DNA from: Asaia bogorensis
Lineage (GTDB): Bacteria > Pseudomonadota > Alphaproteobacteria > Acetobacterales > Acetobacteraceae
Reading direction: 5' to 3'
Assembly: GCA_945868845.1 (NCBI GenBank)
Contig: CAMBMS010000012.1
Coordinates: 1-64,000, forward strand
Length of the DNA: 64,000 nucleotides
Shown here: positions 57,300 to 64,000 of the stretch, in pieces
Position numbering within the stretch: position 1 is the stretch's first letter
How the letters are laid out: the number at the start of each line of letters is the position of its first letter
Position numbers and translations under genes: made by a program
Notes under the pieces: model-generated
What the model saw: only the letters and a program-made list of their open reading frames with translations
Databases searched by the model: none
What the model was told of the DNA's origin: nothing

Positions 57300-58315
57300 T
57301 GTTTGGCTGGCGGAGGTGGAATAGGGCGCAGATCCTCCAATGTCGGGGCGAAGGATTTTTCTTTCCAGGACCCGAATTGATAGACCCAACCACGGGTGCG
57401 GTTGGCGAGCAAGGTGGCTTCGTCGTTTACCGCGTCCGTGCCGCTGGCATCGAATTGCGCCCAGATATCACTACCGGCGCGGAAGATCGTGGCGGTGATA
57501 GTGAGGCCGTCCGCGGTGACGAAGCGGCCGATGCCGAGTTTTTCGCCTGGTGTGTTTTTCGCTTCCTTAACTTCCACGAAGCTGAGGCTTTCCAGGGCAC
57601 GGCTGACTTCGTCGAGTTTGAAACTGTCCAGGGTGCCAGCTTCGGTGGGGTGGCGGAGGATGAATTTATCCTCGGCGCGGGCGATTTCTAGGGTTTCGTC
57701 GCCACGCGTGATGGTGGCGGTTGCGATGCGGCCTGAAGCGATGTTCATGACATCACGGTCGAGCCAGAGCGAGGCGTCGGTATCCGGGGCGAGACGGCCT
57801 TCGGCGAGCCAGGTGTGGTTTTCGCCGGGGCGGCGGAGATAGATCGATTCGGAGACGTTGCCCTGCGTGCGCGTGCGGCGATGGCCGGTGATCAGTTCGG
57901 CCAGCGTCTTGCTGTTGCCGTCGAGAACGCGCAGCAGCGTGGCCGTGGATTCGGCGTGCATGGGATCGTCGAGGCCAAGGCGGGAGAACTGTTCGGGGTC
58001 CGTGGTGCGGGGCTCTAGCAGGCGTAACTCGGTGAGGCCGGTGAGAAATTCGCGCAATTTTACTTGCTGCACGCGGTAGTGGGCGGCGCTGGCGAGGCCC
58101 CAGTTCTCGCCTTGTTTGGCGATGACGGTGGTTTTGCCCTTGCTGGTGATCTCGATACGCGTGGCCGCTTGCAGGCTGGGGGCGAGGTTGGGGAAAAGCA
58201 GGGCGCCGGCGGCGATTTCACCGCGTTCGGGGGAGGCGACCCAGTTGGTGTACCATCCGCCGGCCAGCACAAGTGCGGCGAGGGCGGCAAGGAGGGAAGT
58301 TTGGATGGGTTTCAT
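57296..58315 (-). CDS. DUF4340-domain membrane-anchored protein
   Basis: 339-aa protein with one N-terminal transmembrane anchor (about residues 6-26) and a large external region of repeated beta domains typical of DUF4340 (EITSKGKTTVIAKQGENWGL, LREFLTGLTELRLLEPRTTD, LDSFKLDEVSRALESLSFVE). Such genes follow Gld-like ABC transporter genes, and the product is thought to be an accessory of the exporter. Its start overlaps the gldG-like stop; its stop overlaps the NUDIX start. Confidence 0.85.
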   Translation of the reverse strand: MKPIQTSLLAALAALVLAGGWYTNWVASPERGEIAAGALLFPNLAPSLQAATRIEITSKGKTTVIAKQGENWGLASAAHYRVQQVKLREFLTGLTELRLLEPRTTDPEQFSRLGLDDPMHAESTATLLRVLDGNSKTLAELITGHRRTRTQGNVSESIYLRRPGENHTWLAEGRLAPDTDASLWLDRDVMNIASGRIATATITRGDETLEIARAEDKFILRHPTEAGTLDSFKLDEVSRALESLSFVEVKEAKNTPGEKLGIGRFVTADGLTITATIFRAGSDIWAQFDASGTDAVNDEATLLANRTRGWVYQFGSWKEKSFAPTLEDLRPIPPPPAKQ

Positions 58316-60216
58316 GCACGGGCCCTCGCGCGGCGGCGGTTGCGCCCGATGCCCCAGGCGATGGCGAAGACGGTAAGCAAAGCGGGGACCATTACGATGT
58401 TGAATAGGCGTAGGGCGTTTTGCAGCGCGCCGATGTCGCGGCGGAGGTCGAGCTGCACGTTGCGCAGTTTTTGCCGTGTCTCGATCATGTCCTTGCGCAG
58501 CGCGTCGATGGTGGCGCGTTGTTCGGGGGTGATTATGGCTTGTGCCGTGGTGTTGGTACCCGGCGCATTGCCTTGGCGTAGCTCGCGCAGTTTCTTCTCG
58601 GTTTCCTCCAGGCTTTGCTGCAGGGCGCGCTCAGTTTGGCGGAAACGCGCTTCGGCGTCTCTCTGCATCACGTCCACCAGCTCAAACGGGCGGACGGTGC
58701 CGCCGCGTGAGCGCAGGCCGATCAGCGCGTCGCCGCCGGCCAGAGTGCCAACGACATTGGCGAGGAAGGCGCCGTTATCGGCAAACGGGGTGGCTTGCTG
58801 TTCGCCGAAGAATTCCTGCACGCGGACCCAGTAGCGATCTCCCAGAAAATCAGTATCGGCGACGATCACCAGGTTGGCTTGTGCTAACGTGGCGACGATG
58901 TGGGGTGGAAAATTTTCTGGCTGCGGCGCGCCTTCCACCGGGGCGGGCGGGCTTTCGAAAGCCGATTTCAACTGGCCGCGGGCGCGCGCGGCGATGGTGG
59001 CGGGCCCGCCCTCAGGCTTGAATTCGGCTAGGATGCGTGCCGGGTCAGGCTGGCGGAGTTTGTCCAGCGCGACGGTGCCGGAGCGCGGGCTGGATTGCAG
59101 GAGAGGAAGAATTTCGATTCCGGCGCCGTCTTTTATACCGATGGCGCCAGCGGAGGCGACGGTAACCTGCTGAATTTCCGCGTTTGCAGGATCGGCTGCG
59201 TTGATGCCGGCATCGCGGATGTTGAACCACGCGACGTAATCCACCGCCTGGACCCGGTCGTTCGGGTTGGCACGCACCCGCCAGGCGCCGCCGAGGTCGC
59301 CGACGGCGCGGCTGGTATCGACCTTGATGCCCCAGGCGTCGAACAATTTGTCCAACTCCGAGCCGGTGATCATCGCGGGTTGGCCACCAGGGCCTGGCGT
59401 GCTGGCCTGGGCCTCGCTGTGCGGATCGACCATCACCATCAGGCGGCCACCGCGCATGACGAACTGGTCGATTGCGTAGAGCGTGTTTGCAGAAAGATCC
59501 TGCGGATGGATGACGAGCAGAACCTGGATATCGGCGTCGATCACCTGCGCATCCATCGCCACAGTCTTAACGTTGTTGGTCTGGCGTAATTGCGTCATGG
59601 CGACCCAGGGCCGGCCGGCCTGGCCACGTGACATCATCATCTGGCGTTGATCGCCATCTACCGGTAGGCCGGTCATCAGTCCGACCACGGCGCGCTTCGG
59701 ATTGGAGAGTTCGTAGATTAGCTTCGTTAGGTCGAATTCCAGGAAGCGTTCGCGATCGGTCTGGAAGAAGCCAATGCTGCGTTCATCATCTAGAAGATTG
59801 CTGCCGGCAAGGCCAAAATAGACCTTCTCGCCGCCCTGATCGACCGGCACGCCTTGCAAGCCGAAGGACATGGCGCGGTCCTCGGTGTCTGAGAAAGGTT
59901 CGGGGTCGTAGATTTCCAATTTTAGTTTTCCGGCGGAAAGCGCCACGTATTGTTGCAGCATTTCCTGCACCCGGTCAGCGAAGGAGCCATAGAGTGGCAC
60001 GGTGCTGCCCAACTTGCGCGAATAAAACAGCCGCAAGGTGACCGGGTCTTTCAGATTGGCGAGAATCTGCTTCGTACCTGGCGAGAGCGTATAGAGCCGC
60101 TGTTGCGTTAGGTCGAGGCGGACTTGCCCCAGCTGCGCGTCGGCGAACAGATTGATGCCGATGGCGAGCGCGGCGGCTGCGATGATACCGAGGGCGGAGA
60201 ACCAGGTGCGCTGCAT
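58312..60216 (-). CDS. GldG-like ABC-exporter auxiliary protein
   Basis: 634-aa protein with a transmembrane helix at each end (about residues 5-26 and 605-625) and a large periplasmic region containing a GldG/ABC-type uncharacterised domain: VRLDLTQQRLYTLSPGTKQI, LKDPVTLRLFYSRKLG, RAVVGLMTGLPVDG, and RGGRLMVMVDPHSEAQ, followed by a coiled coil (about 530-600). GldG is named from Flavobacterium gliding, but the family is widespread in non-gliding bacteria. It sits behind the permease (3-nt gap) and overlaps DUF4340. Confidence 0.85.
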   Translation of the reverse strand: MQRTWFSALGIIAAAALAIGINLFADAQLGQVRLDLTQQRLYTLSPGTKQILANLKDPVTLRLFYSRKLGSTVPLYGSFADRVQEMLQQYVALSAGKLKLEIYDPEPFSDTEDRAMSFGLQGVPVDQGGEKVYFGLAGSNLLDDERSIGFFQTDRERFLEFDLTKLIYELSNPKRAVVGLMTGLPVDGDQRQMMMSRGQAGRPWVAMTQLRQTNNVKTVAMDAQVIDADIQVLLVIHPQDLSANTLYAIDQFVMRGGRLMVMVDPHSEAQASTPGPGGQPAMITGSELDKLFDAWGIKVDTSRAVGDLGGAWRVRANPNDRVQAVDYVAWFNIRDAGINAADPANAEIQQVTVASAGAIGIKDGAGIEILPLLQSSPRSGTVALDKLRQPDPARILAEFKPEGGPATIAARARGQLKSAFESPPAPVEGAPQPENFPPHIVATLAQANLVIVADTDFLGDRYWVRVQEFFGEQQATPFADNGAFLANVVGTLAGGDALIGLRSRGGTVRPFELVDVMQRDAEARFRQTERALQQSLEETEKKLRELRQGNAPGTNTTAQAIITPEQRATIDALRKDMIETRQKLRNVQLDLRRDIGALQNALRLFNIVMVPALLTVFAIAWGIGRNRRRARARA

Positions 60217-60219
60217 GGT

Positions 60220-60951
60220 CTAGTCCGCCTTCCGTGATTCGACGATGATCGTATTCACGAAGAGCCAGAAGCTGATGAACGTAGCGAAGTAAATCAGATC
60301 GCGCAGCGCGATGACGCCGCGGACGAAATTTAGGAACCGGTCGAAAACGCTGATCCGGCGTGCAATCTCGGCCAGGACCGGCGTGTTGCGCGATAAAAAA
60401 TCGGTGACGATGGGATAGGAAGCGACGGCAAAGATAAAACATATCGAGACGGAGAGGACGAAGGCGATGACTTGGTTTTTTGTCGCCGCCGAAATCGCCG
60501 CGCCGATAGAAAGGAAGGCGCCGGCCACCAGCAGCGCGCCGGCATAACCCGCCGCGATGACGCCGTTATCGGGCTTGCCCAGGATGTTGACGGTGATGAC
60601 GAAGGGAAAGGTCAGCAAGAGCGCAATGGCGCAGAAGGCCCAGGCGGCAAGAAATTTCCCCAGCACCGCCTGCGCGCGGGTGATCGGCAGGGTGAGCAGA
60701 AGCTCGATGGTGCCGAGGCGGCGCTCCTCCGCCCAGAGTCGCATGGTAATGGCGGGCACCAGCACCAGCAGCACCCAGGGAACGAAGTTAAAGAACGATA
60801 CTAGGTCGGCCTGGCCGCGATCGAAGAAATTGCCGAGATTGAAGGTCAGCACACCTTGCAGGGCGAGGAAGATGACGATGAACACGGTGGCGACCGGGGT
60901 GGAAAAATAGGCGGCGAGTTCGCGTTGGACGATGACAGCGGTGATCTTCAT
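60220..60951 (-). CDS. ABC-2 type permease, GldF-like
   Basis: 243-aa membrane protein with six predicted transmembrane helices (residues about 18-38, 50-70, 104-126, 138-160, 165-190, 215-240). RELAAYFSTPVATVFIVIFL and LWAEERRLGTIELLLTLPIT are the ABC-2 permease signatures. It lies 2 nt from the ATPase gene; a single permease gene implies a homodimer. Exporter substrate unknown. Confidence 0.9.
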   Translation of the reverse strand: MKITAVIVQRELAAYFSTPVATVFIVIFLALQGVLTFNLGNFFDRGQADLVSFFNFVPWVLLVLVPAITMRLWAEERRLGTIELLLTLPITRAQAVLGKFLAAWAFCAIALLLTFPFVITVNILGKPDNGVIAAGYAGALLVAGAFLSIGAAISAATKNQVIAFVLSVSICFIFAVASYPIVTDFLSRNTPVLAEIARRISVFDRFLNFVRGVIALRDLIYFATFISFWLFVNTIIVESRKAD

Positions 60952-60953
60952 GC

Positions 60954-61727
60954 TCAGGCGGCCTTCGTGGTGAGCGCGCGGAAGACATCGTCGAGCTTGC
61001 CCGAGGGGGCCATCTTTTCCAACTCCGCCGGCGTGTCGTTGGCGACGATTTTACCGCGCGCGATGACGATGGCGCGGGTGCAGACGGCGTTCACCTCCTC
61101 CAGGATATGGGTGGAGATGACAATGGCTTTTTCTGGCGCCATACGCGTGATCAGATTCCTGACCTCGTGCTTCTGGTTGGGGTCGAGGCCGTCCGTGGGT
61201 TCGTCGAGCACCAGCACGGGTGGGTCATGCAGCAAGGCCTGGGCCAGGCCGACGCGACGCTTGAACCCTTTCGACAATGTTTCCACGGTTTGCAGGTGGA
61301 CGCCTTCAAGGCCGGTGAGCGCGATGGCATTGTCGATCCGGTCCACCAATTCGCCGCCGCTGAAACCGCGAATTTTGGCGGTGAAGCGAAGAAAGGAAAT
61401 GACGGTCATTTCCGGGTATGTGGGTGCGCCCTCGGGCAGGAAGCCGAGTTGGCGCCGGGCAGCGATAGCGTCGGATTGCACATCGTGGCCGCAGATGCGC
61501 GCAGTGCCGGCGGCGGGGATCATGAAGCCTGCCAGCATGCGCATTGTGGTGGACTTGCCGGCGCCGTTGGGACCGAGGAAGCCCAGTACCTCGCCGCGCG
61601 CGACGGTGAAGGAGACATTATCGACAGCGGTGATGCCGCCGAATCGCTTGGTCAGGTTTTCGATTTCGATCAATCTGGGTTCGTTCAGCTTGGGCGCGAT
61701 CTGCGTGCGCGCTGTGGTGGTGGACAC
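60954..61727 (-). CDS. ABC transporter ATP-binding protein, GldA-like
   Basis: 257-aa ATPase with Walker A LGPNGAGKSTTMRML, Q-loop FLPEGAPTYPEM, signature LSKGFKRRVGLAQAL (LSGGQ variant typical of ABC-2/Gld-type exporters), Walker B VLVLDEPTDGLDPNQ and switch His in ISTHILEE. The GTG start at 61727 is supported by GAGGGG about 10 nt upstream; the in-frame upstream part is not family-like. First gene of the ATPase-permease-GldG-DUF4340-NUDIX operon. Confidence 0.92.
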   Translation of the reverse strand: MSTTTARTQIAPKLNEPRLIEIENLTKRFGGITAVDNVSFTVARGEVLGFLGPNGAGKSTTMRMLAGFMIPAAGTARICGHDVQSDAIAARRQLGFLPEGAPTYPEMTVISFLRFTAKIRGFSGGELVDRIDNAIALTGLEGVHLQTVETLSKGFKRRVGLAQALLHDPPVLVLDEPTDGLDPNQKHEVRNLITRMAPEKAIVISTHILEEVNAVCTRAIVIARGKIVANDTPAELEKMAPSGKLDDVFRALTTKAA

Positions 61728-61877
61728 GATTTGTTTCCCCTCGATGGGCCCCGTCGATGGGCATGACCGGCCCGGACATAGCGCAACCGCCAGCCAATGC
61801 AAGCCGGATGGGGTCGTATGGAGAAAGCTTCATGCCCCTGGCAGGCTGGGGGTAAGGCAATAGACGGGAGGTACGAC

Positions 61878-62262
61878 ATGGCACGGCGCTAATGTATCCA
61901 TATCGCCGAGTTCAAACACGCGAACCGGATTCCGGCAGCTAGCCGAATCGATAATCTGTCGGTCTCTGGCTGCATCGACGGTATGGATCCGGCGACGGGG
62001 AGGAATGCGGAGAGCTTGGAGGACCAGCTACGATTCATGTTCCAGCATGTGCGCGCGGTGATGGCGACGGTCGGGGGGTGCGGACGATATCATCAAGTTC
62101 GCGGTCACAATGACGGATGGCTCGCAGCGTCCGGCGCTGAACGTGGAATGGCTGCAGATGTTCCCTGACGAGCATTTCCGGCCGACGCGGCACATGTCGG
62201 AGGGGAGTTTGAGGCCTGGGATGCGGGTGCAGTACGATATTATGGTGGTGATTGGGGACTGA
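61878..62262 (+). pseudogene. RidA-family (YjgF/L-PSP) protein, frameshifted
   Basis: A ribosome-site-like GGGAGG precedes ATG 61878, but the reading is MARR then TAA. The same frame continues as a RidA-like protein: IAEFKHANRIPAASRIDNLS, GMDPATGRNAESLEDQLRF and MFQHVRAVMATVGG. At the run of six G (62073-62078) the homologous reading moves to another frame: ADDIIKFAVTMTDGSQRPAL, VEWLQMFPDE, then MSEGSLRPGM and a stop at 62260-62262. One G too many plus the early stop make it inactive. RidA removes reactive enamines released by PLP enzymes such as IlvA. Confidence 0.75.
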
Positions 62263-62340
62263 AATAGTTAGTCCAGCACCGGTTATTGACTCATTGGGCG
62301 GACCGGCCCGATGATCGGTCATCATTTTTTGGGAAATGCC

Positions 62341-63138
62341 ATGTCCAGCACGCTTGATCGTCCCGTTGTAGCTGCCTTGGCGGTTGTCGATATCGACCGT
62401 AATCGCCTGCAAGCCCGTATCGACCTGGCGGCCGCGCACCGGCTGGCAGTGATGCACGGGTTTCATGAGGGAATCTTCAACCATCTCACCCTGCGTGTGC
62501 CGGGGACCAATGACCGCTACTACCAGATCCCGTTCGGCTTGCACTGGTCCGAGGTGACAGCAAGCTGCTTCATGGAAGTTGGCTATGACGGCAAGCTCAA
62601 GGCGGGCTCCGGCGAGATTGAGCAGTCCTGCTATTGCATCCATGCGCCGATCCATGAGCTGTCGGCGCAATCGGCGGCGGTGTTTCATACGCATATGCCG
62701 TTCGCTACCGCGCTGTCACGGTTGGAGGACCAGAGCATCCTGCCGATCGGGCAAACGGAACTCGGGACGCGGATGACAACCTGCTACGACGATCATTACG
62801 ATGGCCCGGCCTTCGATCCGGCCGAGGGGCGTCGTTTGGCGGGGTTGCTCGGCGGTCATACGATCATGATGATGGCCAATCATGGCGCGCTGACCGTCGG
62901 CGCGACGGTCGCCGAGGCGTATGACCGGCTGTATTATCTGGAACGTGTAGCGCAGGTGCAGCTTTACGCCATGTGGACCAACCGGCCGCTACGTCATTTG
63001 CCGCAGGCGACGGTGGACAAGACCTATGCGGAATATCGCCAGTCGGGGGTGAAATATGGCGGACGGTCGAATGCCGATTGGCATTTCGCGGCGTTGAAGC
63101 GGATACTGGACAAGAAGGAACCCGATTACCGCGACTGA
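62341..63138 (+). CDS. Class II aldolase/adducin-family protein
   Basis: 265-aa protein of the fuculose/ribulose-phosphate aldolase fold: LAAAHRLAVMHGFHEGIFNHLTLRVPG (in part), the zinc motif AAVFHTHMPFATALS, and MMANHGALTVGATVAEAYDRLYYLER with the third His. Several cytoplasmic short-chain sugar or hydroxy-acid enzymes share it; the substrate is not predictable. The ATG at 62341 is favoured; 62311 is also open. A bidirectional terminator separates it from convergent mntR. Confidence 0.85.
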   Translation: MSSTLDRPVVAALAVVDIDRNRLQARIDLAAAHRLAVMHGFHEGIFNHLTLRVPGTNDRYYQIPFGLHWSEVTASCFMEVGYDGKLKAGSGEIEQSCYCIHAPIHELSAQSAAVFHTHMPFATALSRLEDQSILPIGQTELGTRMTTCYDDHYDGPAFDPAEGRRLAGLLGGHTIMMMANHGALTVGATVAEAYDRLYYLERVAQVQLYAMWTNRPLRHLPQATVDKTYAEYRQSGVKYGGRSNADWHFAALKRILDKKEPDYRD

Positions 63139-63161
63139 TCGGGGCGGTAGAGAGGAAAAAC

Positions 63162-63191
63162 CCTGCGCCGGCGATCGGCGCAGGTTTTTTT
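63162..63191. terminator. Bidirectional intrinsic terminator
   Basis: CCTGCGCCG (63162-63170) and CGGCGCAGG (63176-63184) form a perfect 9-bp stem with a GCGAT loop, followed by seven T on the plus strand and preceded by AAAAA, so it can terminate both the aldolase (plus) and mntR (minus, stop at 63190-63192). Confidence 0.85.
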
Positions 63192-63648
63192 ATTTGCGGG
63201 CGAGAAACCGTTCGAAAGCTCGCAGGGTGGCTTCGCTGACATGGTGCTCGATGCCTTCGGCGTCGGCTTCCGCGGTGGCTTGGTCGAGGCCGAGGGCGAG
63301 GAGCAGGCGAACGACGACGCTGTGGCGGTGGCGCGCGGCCTGCGCGGCGGCGCGGCCGGCATGGGTGAGGAAAAGGCCGCGATAGGGTCGCGTTTCCACC
63401 AGCCCGTCGCGTTGCAGGCGGGCGATGGCGGCGGCGACGGTTGCTTGTGTGACGCCGAGGCGGTGCGCGAGATCGACGGCGCGAGCCTCGCCCAGGGCAT
63501 CCAGAAGGTCGGCGATGAGTTCGACGTAATCCTCCGTCACCGCCGAGCGGTCGCGCGTGCGCGCGCGGGAGAAGCGCGCGGCCTGGGTGTCGGCTGCTGG
63601 CAGGGGGGGGCGGGAAAGCGGCGGTTCGGTGGGTGGATCGGTTGCCAT
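63190..63648 (-). CDS. mntR: Manganese-responsive regulator MntR (DtxR family)
   Basis: 152-aa DtxR/MntR repressor. The winged helix includes DRSAVTEDYVELIADLLDAL, RAVDLAHRLGVTQATVAAAI and GLVETRPYRGLFLTHAGRAA. The metal-binding segment reads RHRHSVVVRLLLALG then AEADAEGIEHHVSEATLRAFE, giving His/Glu/Asp ligands like MntR. It is divergent from mntH, its expected target, with 102 nt between. The N-terminal 30 residues are Pro-rich and extra. Confidence 0.9.
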   Translation of the reverse strand: MATDPPTEPPLSRPPLPAADTQAARFSRARTRDRSAVTEDYVELIADLLDALGEARAVDLAHRLGVTQATVAAAIARLQRDGLVETRPYRGLFLTHAGRAAAQAARHRHSVVVRLLLALGLDQATAEADAEGIEHHVSEATLRAFERFLARK

Positions 63649-63690
63649 GGAAGGTTTCTAACATGATGTGCGGGGATCAAATAGGCGGAC

Positions 63691-63740
63691 TTGAATTTTA
63701 ACCGAAACCTGATTAATTCAGCCTTCACTTAATTAAGGAG
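63691..63740. promoter_or_regulatory. mntR-mntH control region with inverted repeat
   Basis: TTAATT (63713-63718) and AATTAA (63731-63736) are inverted with a 12-nt spacer in an AT-rich stretch between divergent mntR and mntH, next to the mntH ribosome site AAGGAG (63735-63740). TTGAAT at 63691 could be a -35. A plausible MntR operator, not proven. Confidence 0.4.
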
Positions 63741-63750
63741 TCTTTGCATC

Positions 63751-64000
63751 GTGACGCCGTCGCCGCTCGACGGACCAGGTGCGATTGAGCTGGGCCGCAG
63801 CCTCCCGGAGGTGCATCGCAGCGTGGCGGTGCCGCCGGCCGGCGCGGGGTGGCCGCGCAAGCTGGTCGCGTTCATCGGGCCGGGCTATCTGGTCTCGGTC
63901 GGCTACATGGACCCTGGCAACTGGGCGACCGCGTTAGCCGGCGGGTCGGCGTTTGGCTACACCTTGCTGGCGGTGGCGCTGCTGTCTTCGCTGATGGCAA
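63751..64000 (+). CDS. mntH: Mn2+/H+ symporter, NRAMP family (5' part)
   Basis: Partial gene running off the right edge. From the GTG at 63751 (AAGGAG 10 nt upstream), the 83 visible residues contain an N-terminal tail, [20 protein letters not shown] with the conserved DPGN metal-binding motif of helix 1, and [20 protein letters not shown] of helix 2. NRAMP transporters import manganese with protons. Divergent from mntR, which supports manganese control. Confidence 0.93.
   Translation, partial: MTPSPLDGPGAIELGRSLPEVHRSVAVPPAGAGWPRKLVAFIGPGYLVSVGYMDPGNWATALAGGSAFGYTLLAVALLSSLMA

Overview
The window is a GC-rich (roughly 60%) bacterial chromosome segment. Gene content and order point to an alphaproteobacterium of the Rhodospirillales/Acetobacterales, most likely Acetobacteraceae. 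Indicators are a PraR-type XRE regulator, an OlsB-like acyltransferase beside a Fur-family gene, the Hsp20-DUF1150 pair, trpGDC-moaC, the GEAS form of the acetolactate synthase thiamine site, and the minus-strand series tRNA-Leu/tig/clpP/clpX/lon. This is inference from remembered families; no search was run.

Layout. 1-3540: IS630-like remnant, sppA, ihfB, lapA, trpF, and convergent uppP. 3541-6030: decayed stretch with an epimerase remnant, a disrupted FlaG-like small gene and a frameshifted Bug-type binding protein. 6030-12225: praR-like regulator, lnt, a frameshifted small secreted protein, a large hairpin, olsB-like and fur genes, tRNA-Ile2 and ettA. 12500-17898: GNAT, an hldD-like epimerase with lost active-site residues, lgt, midA, pgeF, a lipoprotein and a DUF6481 protein. 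18157-21096: trpGDC-moaC. 21187-21874: nested IS3-in-IS630 remnants. 22111-28105: GNAT, def-fmt-truA, hsp20-DUF1150, serB and miaA. 28184-31566: ilvB-ilvN-ilvC. 31650-33864: IS3 remnant, a beheaded gene, epoxide hydrolase and VOC protein. 33872-41473: UDGb and NYN genes, then folK, rpoZ, rsh, acpS, lepB, rnc and era. 41477-46962: three HIBADH-family dehydrogenases, a metallo-beta-lactamase-fold gene and prfC. 47009-53157: lon, clpX, clpP, tig and tRNA-Leu. 53812-55530: rpsB-tsf. 55702-56852: LysR pseudogene and a DUF1127 gene. 56865-61727: Gld-type ABC exporter operon with NUDIX. 61878-64000: RidA pseudogene, class II aldolase, mntR and the start of mntH.

How it works together. Most of the window is core housekeeping: envelope biogenesis (uppP, lnt, lgt, lepB, sppA), proteolysis and folding (tig, clpXP, lon, hsp20), translation (def, fmt, truA, miaA, rpsB, tsf, prfC, ettA), stringent response (rpoZ-rsh), and Trp and branched-chain amino acid synthesis. 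Between these blocks lie many broken genes: at least three single-indel frameshifts at homopolymers, several heavily decayed genes, fragments of at least four insertion sequences, and conserved operons missing expected partners (trpF without trpBA, tsf without pyrH-frr). This looks like ongoing gene loss, although homopolymer frameshifts could also be sequencing errors.

The most distinctive non-coding signal is a family of long imperfect palindromes at 8815-8920, 21971-22110 and 22825-22912 that share a half-site and resemble REP or MITE-like elements. I found no clearly new multi-gene system. The least-explained intact unit is the Gld-like ABC/DUF4340/NUDIX operon.
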